NCBI GenBank assembly: GCA_964639225.1
Contig: CAZXCK010000112.1
Location: forward strand, 1 to 14,950
Reading direction: 5' to 3'
Origin: CAZXCK01 sp964639225
GTDB taxonomy: Bacteria; Chloroflexota; Anaerolineae; Aggregatilineales; Phototrophicaceae
Length of the DNA: 14,950 bases
A model generated the notes under the pieces. It made no database searches. It saw only the letters and a list, made by a program, of their open reading frames with translations, and had not been told where the DNA came from. Of this stretch, positions 6,767 to 12,682 are shown one piece after another (the stretch's first letter is position 1; each line of letters opens with the position of its first letter). Both the position numbers and the translations under genes were made by a program.

Positions 6767-7023
6767 CCATCCTCGGAAAGTCAGGCTGTGGCCGATGCGA
6801 CAGCGCGAAGGAAAAGGCAGCGTTAATGGGCTTTGAGTTTGACTATATCGATTTTGATAACCCCGCCGAATGGTGGGTAAACGGCGCGGTCGAAGCCCTG
6901 GCAGCAGCAGCCTTTGCCGGTCTGGACTTCGGCCACCCGCCAATCATTGTCATTGACGGCACGGCCTATAAATACGCGGCAGGCATGAAGGAACTGAAAG
7001 GACGGCGCAATGTACGCAACTGA
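6757..7023 (+). CDS. glutaredoxin-like protein
   Basis: This 88-residue product has a thioredoxin fold of glutaredoxin size. MQITILGKSGCGRC places an active-site CGRC at Cys11-Cys14 after the first strand. FEFDYIDF is the second strand, and HPPIIVIDG gives the conserved cis-Pro and strand 3/4 hairpin. GLDFGHPP is unusual for the loop before cis-Pro. ATG 6757 has GGGGGAA upstream (6747-6753) and overlaps the preceding stop by 10 bases. An upstream in-frame extension inside the previous gene is unlikely. Two genes downstream lies a PAPS-reductase-like protein, a class that classically uses thioredoxin or glutaredoxin as reductant. Confidence 0.85.
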   Translation: MQITILGKSGCGRCDSAKEKAALMGFEFDYIDFDNPAEWWVNGAVEALAAAAFAGLDFGHPPIIVIDGTAYKYAAGMKELKGRRNVRN

Positions 7024-7372
7024 AAAATGTGCGAACTGTGGCGCACCAGAATACCGGCTTACAGCGCATAGTACCAGGAGGCGCACGGTCTACGACCTCA
7101 ACGGGCCGCGTGAATATACCTATACGATGGAGCATTGCCACGAGTGCGGGAAATTCAAAATATGCCAGTGGTTTCGCGATCTCATTGTGGGCCGGTCGAA
7201 AATGACCAAGGCACTGGCAGACCGCATGATTGCACAGACAGAAGAAATGCCGCTCTGGAAGGTGGCACGGCTCTACGAAAACAAGCACGGCGTGAGCCTG
7301 CCGGAAAACACCTTGCACTACATTTTGACAACCAGGCGGCTGGAGTTGATTGACGAAAAGGCGGTGGCATGA
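7010..7372 (+). CDS. Cys4 zinc-finger plus helix-turn-helix protein, ISL3-transposase-N-terminus-like
   Basis: This 120-residue protein has Cys7-x2-Cys10 and Cys43-x2-Cys46 flanking a basic strand region (RRRTVYDLNGPREYTYT). A helical part follows (MTKALADRMIAQTEEMPLWKVARLYENKHGVSLPENTLHYIL) that reads as a helix-turn-helix. The order (Cys pair, basic beta hairpin, Cys pair, HTH) matches the zf-ISL3 plus HTH region at the N-terminus of ISL3-family transposases, which binds DNA. The DDE catalytic domain is absent. It is therefore probably a stand-alone DNA-binding protein, perhaps a regulator. It overlaps the glutaredoxin gene by 14 bases and the next gene by 4. AAAGGA precedes the start. The ISL3 link is by pattern, not by search. 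Confidence 0.75.
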   Translation: MYATEKCANCGAPEYRLTAHSTRRRTVYDLNGPREYTYTMEHCHECGKFKICQWFRDLIVGRSKMTKALADRMIAQTEEMPLWKVARLYENKHGVSLPENTLHYILTTRRLELIDEKAVA

Positions 7373-8139
7373 AAAGCAAGATAAATAAAGCCATCTCCCG
7401 CTTTAAATTTGGGGTTCAGGCAAGTGACGGCCAGCCGCTCTATCTCTGTCAGTCTGGAGGCAAAGATAGCTGTGTTATTGAGGATTTAGCAAAGCGGTCA
7501 GGTGTACCTTTTACCAGCAACCATAATCTGACTGGTATCGACCATCCTGAATTAGTTTATCACCTTCGCAAGCATTATCCGAAAACAGTTATCCACCGTC
7601 CTGAAAAGACACTTGGCGCATTCATGCTTGACAAACAGTTCCCACCATCGAGGCAGCAACGATGGTGTTGTGAGTTGCTTAAAGAGGGAGGCGGTGATGG
7701 CGTTATTGTAATTGGTATCAGGTGGGCAGAATCAGCCCGGCGGGGAAAACGGAAATGGTATGAGGTATGCCGCAAAGATAAGACCAGGCACTATTTATCA
7801 CCTATCATAGATTGGTATGACGCGGACGTATGGAACTATATCAGAGGTCATAATTTGCCCTACTGCAAACTGTACGACTCGCCATACAGTTACACGCGAC
7901 TAGGCTGCCTGATGTGTCCTATGGCCAGCGCAAAACAACGCAAAGCCGACGCACGAAGATACCCAGGTTACAAGCGTCTTTATCTGCATTGGTTTAAGGC
8001 TCTCTTCCAGCAAAGACAGGAGGAAGGCAAGCCGCTTGATAACTGGAATACACCCGAAGAAATGTTTGACTGGTGGATGCAAGACGAAAAAGCAATGCAA
8101 GAAAAAGCCGGGCAAACTTGCTTTATGTTTGATGATTAA
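7369..8139 (+). CDS. PAPS/APS-reductase-like (adenine nucleotide alpha hydrolase) protein
   Basis: This 256-residue protein has the PP-loop SGGKDS (29-34) after the first strand, the signature of ATP-pyrophosphatases and PAPS reductases. Cys100-Cys101 (RWCCE) and Cys180-x2-Cys183 (LGCLMCPM) match the CC-x~80-CxxC arrangement that binds a [4Fe-4S] cluster in APS reductases. The C-terminus ends with TCFMFDD, so Cys251 could be a catalytic or structural thiol. The conserved RWAES-like (IGIRWAESARR) segment is typical of phage members. Such proteins in phages are of unsettled role; sulfur chemistry on nucleotides or DNA (as in DndC) is possible. It starts in an ATGA overlap. Base use is more AT-rich than its neighbours, hinting at separate acquisition. 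Confidence 0.85.
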   Translation: MKSKINKAISRFKFGVQASDGQPLYLCQSGGKDSCVIEDLAKRSGVPFTSNHNLTGIDHPELVYHLRKHYPKTVIHRPEKTLGAFMLDKQFPPSRQQRWCCELLKEGGGDGVIVIGIRWAESARRGKRKWYEVCRKDKTRHYLSPIIDWYDADVWNYIRGHNLPYCKLYDSPYSYTRLGCLMCPMASAKQRKADARRYPGYKRLYLHWFKALFQQRQEEGKPLDNWNTPEEMFDWWMQDEKAMQEKAGQTCFMFDD

Positions 8140-8141
8140 AC

Positions 8142-8158
8142 GGCCTCGCGGTGAGGCC
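8142..8158 (+). other. short perfect hairpin
   Basis: GGCCTC (8142-8147) and GAGGCC (8153-8158) form a 6-bp stem with loop GCGGT, just after the PAPS-reductase-like stop codon. No T run follows, so it is not a good intrinsic terminator; it may stabilise mRNA or separate operon segments. The ribosome binding site of the next gene lies 12 bases beyond. Confidence 0.4.
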
Positions 8159-8183
8159 ATAACCAGAACAGGAGGAAGTGAAT

Positions 8184-8750
8184 ATGGGTAAGAAGAAACA
8201 GGACGATCAGTCTGCCGAATTTGAAAGCTGGCAGAAGATCAAATATGTACCGCGCAGCCAGGAGGTAACGCTGCAATGGGATGAAAGGCGACCGGGCAAT
8301 CCCGACCCGGACACCGGCAAGCGGATCGGACACAATCCGCCCCGGTCTGCCTTTACCGACGCGCTCCACGATCTGCGGGTGTACGTTGCCGATCTCTTCG
8401 GCGTGACCGGTGCGGAAAAGAAGAAGCTGCAGGAATACTGTGAAGTCCGGGGCATCGAATACAAGAACGACAAGAATGGTCGCAAGGCTCATTTTATCTT
8501 CATCCGCAATATCCCGGACGGTGAATACACGGCGAAGGTGGAGATCAAGACGCCTTATTTTTACACCGATCTTTTCGATGATGAAGACGACAGGCCGAAG
8601 TGGACGCCCAAATGTATCGAGGCAATCGAACGCCTTGAGGACGCGGCGAAGGCTTACCTTGACGGCGACTTCGAGCCGCTTTCAGAGCTTACCGGCAAAC
8701 CCATCAACGAAAACGGGCCGCTCTTTAACGAGGGCGACGAAGCAGCGTAA
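8184..8750 (+). CDS. hypothetical phage protein, 188 residues
   Basis: The protein is not recognised. I take ATG 8184 (AGGAGGAAG at 8170-8178 gives good spacing) rather than the GTG at 8178. The product is soluble, charged and rich in Asp/Glu/Lys. Its N-terminal half carries a VRGIEYKNDKNGRK segment, and its C-terminal half shows FYTDLFDDEDDRPKWTPKCIEAIERLEDAAKAYLDGDF, a probable helical domain. No zinc pair, nucleotide-binding loop or membrane segment is seen. Its place directly before the origin/initiator region suggests an early replication-associated role, but this is only context. Confidence 0.85.
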   Translation: MGKKKQDDQSAEFESWQKIKYVPRSQEVTLQWDERRPGNPDPDTGKRIGHNPPRSAFTDALHDLRVYVADLFGVTGAEKKKLQEYCEVRGIEYKNDKNGRKAHFIFIRNIPDGEYTAKVEIKTPYFYTDLFDDEDDRPKWTPKCIEAIERLEDAAKAYLDGDFEPLSELTGKPINENGPLFNEGDEAA

Positions 8751-8774
8751 ATGCAATTAAGGACTACGGAGATT

Positions 8775-8780
8775 TACAAT
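8775..8780 (+). promoter_or_regulatory. possible -10 element (TACAAT)
   Basis: TACAAT lies 5 bases before the start of the structured leader, so a transcript from it would begin near the first stem. The matching -35 position (8752-8757, TGCAAT) is poor, so this would need an activator or phage sigma. Tentative. Confidence 0.25.
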
Positions 8781-8784
8781 TAAA

Positions 8785-8866
8785 GGCGGCTTCCACGGTT
8801 CACTTATGAGTGCAGGGGCAGCGAACGCCAGCCGGAAGTTTAACCACCTTCCAGCCGCCGATTTTT
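8785..8866 (+). ncRNA. structured 5' leader candidate before the initiator gene
   Basis: In this otherwise gene-poor gap, GGCGGCT (8785-8791) pairs with AGCCGCC (8853-8859) to close a large loop. Inside are CACT/AGTG (8801-8804 and 8809-8812), a short GGC/GCC hairpin (8816-8818 and 8827-8829), and GGAAG/CTTCC (8834-8838 and 8848-8852). A T-run, GATTTTTG, follows the closing stem. The layout is that of a multi-branched RNA ending in a terminator-like tail. I do not recognise a known riboswitch class. The structure may regulate the replication gene. Confidence 0.4.
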
Positions 8867-8868
8867 GA
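8806..8868 (+). CDS. possible 20-codon leader peptide
   Basis: An ATG at 8806 opens a 20-residue frame that begins MSAGAANASRKF and ends at TGA 8868, 12 bases before the initiator start. The frame lies wholly inside the proposed leader structure, so its translation could affect folding. No clear ribosome binding site precedes it (the ATG sits in the loop of the CACT/AGTG stem). Coding is uncertain. Confidence 0.25.
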   Translation: MSAGAANASRKFNHLPAADF

Positions 8869-8880
8869 AGAGGAAAGCAG

Positions 8881-9831
8881 ATGCAGATTGAAATGCCAGG
8901 ATGGTGCAAGCTGTGGCGCAAAATAAGCAGCAGCCAGGTATGGAGTCACGACGGCATGTTAAAGGTATTTACGGCCTGCCTGATCCGGGCAAACCACAAG
9001 GAAAAACAGGTACCAGTTGACAACATGCTGGAACCTGTTGTGGTAAAGCGAGGGCAGTTTATCACCGGAAGATATGACTTCCACAGCTTCTGTTATCCAA
9101 TTAAGCGATCCGGGAATCCAACACCTGAAACCCTGATCAGGTGGTTAAAGAAACTCGAAAAACAGCAAATGTTGATCATTGAAACGAACAGCCGATATAC
9201 GCTCATAACTGTAAGAAATTACGAAAGTTACCAAGGCAGTGAAACGGACAATGATCATCAAAATGATCAGCGAATGATCATCAAGCGATCATCAGATGAT
9301 CATCAAGTGATCACAACTAAGAATGATCTAAGAAGTATTAAGAATGATAAAGAACTATATGGGGCCGGAAATTGCGAAAATTTCGAGAGCCCTTTTGACC
9401 CGGTCAAGGACGAAGTTCTGGCAGCCTGGAAGCGGCAACGGGAAGCTGTGGGCCTGGCCTTTGTCCGGGACAGAAGAACCCAGGAGGCAGCAGCAGAAGC
9501 GGCGACGCTGATCGGCAGCGGTGAGGCAGACATTGCCATGCTGGAGAAGGGCATGAAAAATCTTCTGCGAGACAGCGAGGCGCGGGAAAAATATACGCTC
9601 AAAGGGTTGGTGAATAATTTGAGCAATTGGCTTGACCCACGCACCGGGGGCAAGGTGCAGATACCAACAGAGCAGAGCGACAAGATTTTCTCTGGCGAAT
9701 GCTCTTGCGGAAAGCAGATCAGGATCAGCAAAAAAATAAGCAGCAGCGAATGGCAGGAGCCTTGCCCCGATTGCGGGGTGTGGGTTGACCTGAAACGAAC
9801 AACCAAAAAAGAAAGCGAGGCAGCAGTATGA
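8881..9831 (+). CDS. phage replication initiator-like protein (lambda O/DnaD-type)
   Basis: This 316-residue protein starts with MPGWCKLWRKISSSQVW and continues with LKVFTACLIRANHK and VKRGQFITGRYDF, like the N-terminal winged-helix domain of phage replication proteins. TPETLIRWLKKLEKQQMLIIETNSRYTLITVRNYESYQ (about 81-118) gives the recognition helix and wing. Residues about 124-160 are polar, low-complexity and rich in Asn/Asp/His/Gln/Lys, and are encoded by the iteron array. A helical domain (about 170-255) follows, then a zinc ribbon: Cys274-x-Cys276 and Cys295-x2-Cys298. Binding the internal repeats and recruiting a helicase or helicase loader is the expected role, by analogy with lambda O. 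AGAGGAAAG precedes the start. Confidence 0.8.
   Translation: MQIEMPGWCKLWRKISSSQVWSHDGMLKVFTACLIRANHKEKQVPVDNMLEPVVVKRGQFITGRYDFHSFCYPIKRSGNPTPETLIRWLKKLEKQQMLIIETNSRYTLITVRNYESYQGSETDNDHQNDQRMIIKRSSDDHQVITTKNDLRSIKNDKELYGAGNCENFESPFDPVKDEVLAAWKRQREAVGLAFVRDRRTQEAAAEAATLIGSGEADIAMLEKGMKNLLRDSEAREKYTLKGLVNNLSNWLDPRTGGKVQIPTEQSDKIFSGECSCGKQIRISKKISSSEWQEPCPDCGVWVDLKRTTKKESEAAV
9251..9317 (+). other. iterons of a probable replication origin
   Basis: Six tandem units start at 9251, 9263, 9274, 9285, 9296 and 9307, with spacings of 12, 11, 11, 11 and 11 bases. The consensus is ATGATCATCAA and each unit contains GATC. Three of the units (9251, 9274, 9296) contain the palindrome ATGATCAT. Further degenerate copies occur at 9323 and 9344. 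One unit per helical turn inside an initiator gene closely parallels the lambda ori. GATC clustering also makes it a potential Dam or other adenine-methylation target. Confidence 0.75.
9315..9360 (+). other. AT-rich candidate duplex-unwinding region
   Basis: Directly after the iterons, about 36 of 46 bases are A or T, with purine-rich A runs (AAGAATGATAAAGAAC). An AT-rich stretch next to iterons is where replication initiators melt DNA. The DNA before the iterons is much less AT-rich, and the coding part after 9365 returns to GC-rich sequence. Confidence 0.55.
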
Positions 9832-10358
9832 AAATCTACATTGCAGGGCGGTACAGCCGCAGGGAAGAAATTTTGCACTATGGGGAGGAACTGGCCATCC
9901 TCGGCCACCGGATCAGCAGCCTGTGGCTCCGGGGTACACATGAGGCCAAAGACGCGAAGCCAACGCACGAAGAGGCGGCACACTGGGCTCTTGACGACCT
10001 CCTCGGTATTGGCCGGTGCGATATGTTCCTGGCCTTCACCGAGGGCGCGGACTGCCCCGGTAAGGCGCGGGGTGGCAGGCACGTTGAAATGGGTTATGCC
10101 CTGGCGCAGAGCAAGCGGGTCTGCATCGTCGGGCCGCGTGAAAATGTCTTCTGCCATCTGCCCGAGGTTGACGCCTTTCCAGACTGGTCAGCCTTTTACG
10201 CCTGGATGCAGCTTGGAGGTTATACCAAGATGCGCGACGGTTTACCGGCCATCCCCATGCCTGACCGCAGCGAAGGGATGTTGTTTACGGGGGAGCCTGA
10301 CGAGACTGCAAAAGAAAAGGCGGCGCAAAAGGCCAGGAAGATAATGGGGGTTGAATAA
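9828..10358 (+). CDS. nucleoside 2-deoxyribosyltransferase-like protein
   Basis: This 176-residue protein opens with MKIYIAGRYSRREEI, the strand-loop start of the nucleoside 2-deoxyribosyltransferase / DUF4406-like fold. A Rossmann-like core includes CDMFLAFTEG (64-73). GGRHVEMGYAL (82-92) supplies the expected catalytic Glu87. The family swaps bases on, or cleaves, deoxynucleosides and nucleotides. Phages use relatives for nucleotide salvage or hydrolysis of modified monophosphates, so activity here is inferred. The C-terminal 50 residues are a charged tail. It starts in an ATGA overlap with the initiator gene and its stop overlaps the next start (TAATG). Confidence 0.8.
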   Translation: MKIYIAGRYSRREEILHYGEELAILGHRISSLWLRGTHEAKDAKPTHEEAAHWALDDLLGIGRCDMFLAFTEGADCPGKARGGRHVEMGYALAQSKRVCIVGPRENVFCHLPEVDAFPDWSAFYAWMQLGGYTKMRDGLPAIPMPDRSEGMLFTGEPDETAKEKAAQKARKIMGVE

Positions 10359-11257
10359 TGGCAACTAACAGCAAGATAGAATGGACTGATCACACCTGGA
10401 ACCCGTGGTATGGCTGTCCTGATGATGGCAGGCGCAGCCCGGCCTGTGATAACTGCTATGCCCGGTCATGGGCGAAGCGTTTCGGCAGCGTTGATTTTGA
10501 CCGGGAGATAAAACGCGCCAGCGACAAGACATTTAATGCCCCCCTCAACTGCAAGAAATACAAGAGCGGCGATAAGGTTTTCGTTTGTAGCTTGAGCGAC
10601 TTCTTTCACCCTGCCGTTGACCCGCGCCTGCGCCTTGATGCTTTTATATCAGTAGTTATGGAACGCCCCGATTTGATATGGATATTTCTGACCAAGCGTC
10701 CGGAGTGCGTGGGTGAATGGGGTGACTGGGATGAACCAGGTAATAACCATTGGCTCGGCGTGACAGTTGAAAATCAGGAACAGGCAGACAAACGAATACC
10801 CTTGCTTTTGGAGATACCGGCAGCGGTGCGTTTTGTCAGTTGTGAGCCGTTGCTGGAGAGTATATGTATTTGGAAGTGGCTAAAGCCAGCAGCCTTAAAT
10901 TATCCAAAATCATGGCCAACCGAACGGATGGCTAAAGCAATAACAGGGGGCGTAGAGTGTGGCGATTTTTTACCCACTCTCGATTGGGTAATCTGTGGCG
11001 GCGAGTCTGGCCCCGGAGCACGGCCAATGCACCCGGACTGGGCAAGGTCACTACGCGATCAGTGTAGCGAAGCTGGTATGCCGTTCATGTTCAAGCAGTG
11101 GGGCGAATATGTGCCGTGTTTTATGGTAGAGGATGAGACGGAATACAATCTGTCTATGTGCAACGGGACAATCATGTGCCTTGTGGGTAAGAAGGATGCT
11201 GGCCGCTTGCTCGATGGCGTGGAGCATCTTGAGTTTCCGGAGGTACAAAATGCCTAA
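10358..11257 (+). CDS. phage Gp37/Gp68 family protein (DUF5131)
   Basis: This 299-residue protein matches the Gp37/Gp68 (DUF5131) family. Its N-terminus SKIEWTDHTWNPWYGC is typical. Cys20-x9-Cys30-x2-Cys33, followed by YAR, forms a metal-cluster-like Cys3 motif reminiscent of radical-SAM-type proteins. Later segments FLTKRPE, GVTVENQEQADKRIPLL, RFVSCEPLLE, WVICGGESGPGARPM and MPFMFKQWGEY are the family signature. The reaction is not known to me; a radical chemistry role has been suggested for the family. It lies between a deoxyribosyltransferase-like gene and an adenine methyltransferase, consistent with DNA or nucleotide modification. The overlap at each end indicates translational coupling. 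Confidence 0.92.
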   Translation: MATNSKIEWTDHTWNPWYGCPDDGRRSPACDNCYARSWAKRFGSVDFDREIKRASDKTFNAPLNCKKYKSGDKVFVCSLSDFFHPAVDPRLRLDAFISVVMERPDLIWIFLTKRPECVGEWGDWDEPGNNHWLGVTVENQEQADKRIPLLLEIPAAVRFVSCEPLLESICIWKWLKPAALNYPKSWPTERMAKAITGGVECGDFLPTLDWVICGGESGPGARPMHPDWARSLRDQCSEAGMPFMFKQWGEYVPCFMVEDETEYNLSMCNGTIMCLVGKKDAGRLLDGVEHLEFPEVQNA

Positions 11258-11813
11258 GCAAAAGTACACCGTGATCCTTGCCGACCCGCCGTGGAAGTAT
11301 GGCCAGTCCTGCGCGACAAAGAAATTTCGCGGGGGAGCGGTGAAGCATTACCCGCTGATGAAGTTGCAGGAGATCGCGGCTTTGCGGGTGGATGAGATAG
11401 CGGCTGAAAAATCAGCCCTCTTCCTGTGGGCGACCATGCCACTTTTGCCGGTGGCCTTGCGGCTCATGATGGCCTGGGATTTTGAATACAAGACAACAGC
11501 CTTTACCTGGGTAAAGACCACCAAGGCAGGCAGGCCAGCAATGGGGGTGGGCCACTACACCCGCGCCAATGCTGAAGTATGCCTTCTCGGCACGCGGGGG
11601 CGGGTCAAGCCCATGCTCCAGGTAAACAACACGCAGAGCGTGGTTATGGCACCACGGCAGCGGCACAGCCAGAAGCCGGTGGAGGTCAGGCAGCGGATTG
11701 ATCGCATGTTTGGCAACGTGCCGAAGGTGGAGCTATTTGCCAGGATGTATGCGCCGGGTTGGCACTCCTGGGGGAATGAGGTTGAAAGCGATTTGGAGTT
11801 GGCAAATGAATAA
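11250..11813 (+). CDS. MT-A70 family DNA (adenine-N6) methyltransferase
   Basis: This 187-residue protein starts at ATG 11250 (CCGGAGG upstream) and overlaps the preceding gene by 8 bases. DPPW (12-15) is the catalytic motif IV of N6-adenine methyltransferases. The MT-A70 order follows: KHYPLMKLQEIAAL, ALFLWATMPLLPVAL, TAFTWVKTT, GHYTRANAEVCLLGTRG, and the AdoMet-binding tail RHSQKPVEVRQRIDRMFG then KVELFARMYAPGWHSWGNE. It is close in size to other phage MT-A70 proteins. It probably methylates adenine in phage DNA; its target could be the GATC-rich origin, but this is only a conjecture. Confidence 0.93.
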   Translation: MPKQKYTVILADPPWKYGQSCATKKFRGGAVKHYPLMKLQEIAALRVDEIAAEKSALFLWATMPLLPVALRLMMAWDFEYKTTAFTWVKTTKAGRPAMGVGHYTRANAEVCLLGTRGRVKPMLQVNNTQSVVMAPRQRHSQKPVEVRQRIDRMFGNVPKVELFARMYAPGWHSWGNEVESDLELANE

Positions 11814-11991
11814 CGATAAAGACGTAACATTTCCGGCACAGGATGAATTGGAGTTTGATGCACTTATGGGCGGCTGGCTTCTGCCTTTTGCACGGCGAAG
11901 AAAGATCGGCAAGCCCAAAAGCAGTATTTCCCGCAAGGAACGCCGGAAGCGGACGCAGAAGAAAAAGCAGAATAGGAAGAGGCGCAAGTAA
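11806..11991 (+). CDS. small very basic protein, 61 residues
   Basis: This gene starts at ATG 11806 within the end of the methyltransferase gene. A longer upstream reading is in-frame inside the methylase and unlikely. The N-terminal half is acidic/hydrophobic (MNNDKDVTFPAQDELEFDAL). The C-terminal half is a dense run of Lys/Arg (KERRKRTQKKKQNRKRRK), typical of a nucleic-acid-binding tail. I do not recognise it. The stop overlaps the next start (TAATG). It probably binds DNA or RNA. Confidence 0.65.
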   Translation: MNNDKDVTFPAQDELEFDALMGGWLLPFARRRKIGKPKSSISRKERRKRTQKKKQNRKRRK

Positions 11992-12053
11992 TGATTGACC
12001 GCCTTGTTGATTACTGGAACCGTTGGTGGATGTGGATCACTCCACCGCTTTGA
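11991..12053 (+). CDS. 20-residue Trp-rich peptide
   Basis: A 20-codon frame begins with ATG 11991 in a TAATG overlap and ends at TGA 12053. AGAGG lies about 10 bases upstream. The peptide has four Trp (positions 9, 12, 13, 15), an Arg/Asp-bearing N-terminus and a Pro-Pro-Leu end. It could form an amphipathic or membrane-associated helix. It is too short to classify. Translational coupling to the previous gene is the main support. Confidence 0.45.
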   Translation: MIDRLVDYWNRWWMWITPPL

Positions 12054-12065
12054 GGAAGGAATATC

Positions 12066-12374
12066 ATGTTTGGAAAACCAGCCATGACGCGAGAACAGTT
12101 CAGGGAGAAAACGATGCACAACAAAGTGCCGGAAAACGAAAAGCCGGTTGACTCAACCAGGCCAAAGCCCATTTATAAAGGTGATCATTTTGCCTTGCTC
12201 CAGACACTTAATGAAACACTCGCCATCTATAACAAAATACTTTTCACGGTAACTGGCGAGGATAAAAAGAAAGAGGTTATGAAGTTTATAAAAGACATAC
12301 ACGGCCTCATCTTTGACACCGCACGGGTCGCCGGTCTGGTTTATTGGCCTGGAGATAAGGAAGGGGAGGAATAA
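12066..12374 (+). CDS. hypothetical protein with PVDSxRPKP motif
   Basis: This 102-residue product is unrecognised. It has a disordered N-terminal 40 residues with EKPVDSTRPKP, then a helical domain (DHFALLQTLNETLAIYNKIL, then KKKEVMKFIKDIHGLIFDTARVAG). The same PVDSxRPKP string occurs in the protein encoded at 13615. GAGGAAGGA precedes the start. The stop overlaps the next start (TAATG). The motif may be a docking peptide for a shared partner; that is inference. Confidence 0.75.
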   Translation: MFGKPAMTREQFREKTMHNKVPENEKPVDSTRPKPIYKGDHFALLQTLNETLAIYNKILFTVTGEDKKKEVMKFIKDIHGLIFDTARVAGLVYWPGDKEGEE

Positions 12375-12679
12375 TGGGAGTGACATCGGGATTATTTTGC
12401 GCTTCAAATCCGACACAACCAGCACCGAACCCGAGGCCTGATCGTTATGAACTGATCGGCATGTTTCAGTTTCAACATGCGCACTTGCTTGTGGTCAAGT
12501 ACCTGGATTGCACAAACTTTGAGGGGCATAAGCTCATGGTTTTTGAAGGTCAATACAAGCCGAGAGAGTATCTTGACCCCCACTTTTCAAATGACGGCAA
12601 CTCACCCATTGCAAGGTTTAAGCCGGATTATCATGGGTATAAACTGGCGGTTGAGTTTGCAGAAAACTACAAGGGGTAA
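12374..12679 (+). CDS. small phage hypothetical protein
   Basis: This 101-residue soluble protein resembles a small phage protein with segments YELIGMFQFQHAHLLVVKYLDCTNFEGHKLMVFEG and LDPHFSNDGNSPIARFKP. I remember similar CTNFEG and DPHF strings in phage accessory proteins but cannot name a domain. Predicted beta strands alternate with loops, with a terminal helix. It is in the same overlapping operon and ends 3 bases before the resolvase gene. No active-site motif is clear. Confidence 0.75.
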   Translation: MGVTSGLFCASNPTQPAPNPRPDRYELIGMFQFQHAHLLVVKYLDCTNFEGHKLMVFEGQYKPREYLDPHFSNDGNSPIARFKPDYHGYKLAVEFAENYKG

Positions 12680-12682
12680 GGA

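Noticed and set aside
7010..7372. Insertion sequence (ISL3)
   Set aside because: Only an N-terminal-like zinc/HTH region is seen. There is no DDE catalytic domain, no terminal inverted repeats and no target duplication, and the gene overlaps both neighbours in an operon.
9303..10157. Reverse-strand frame of 284 codons opposite the initiator and deoxyribosyltransferase-like genes
   Set aside because: It crosses two well-supported + strand genes and has no recognisable product.
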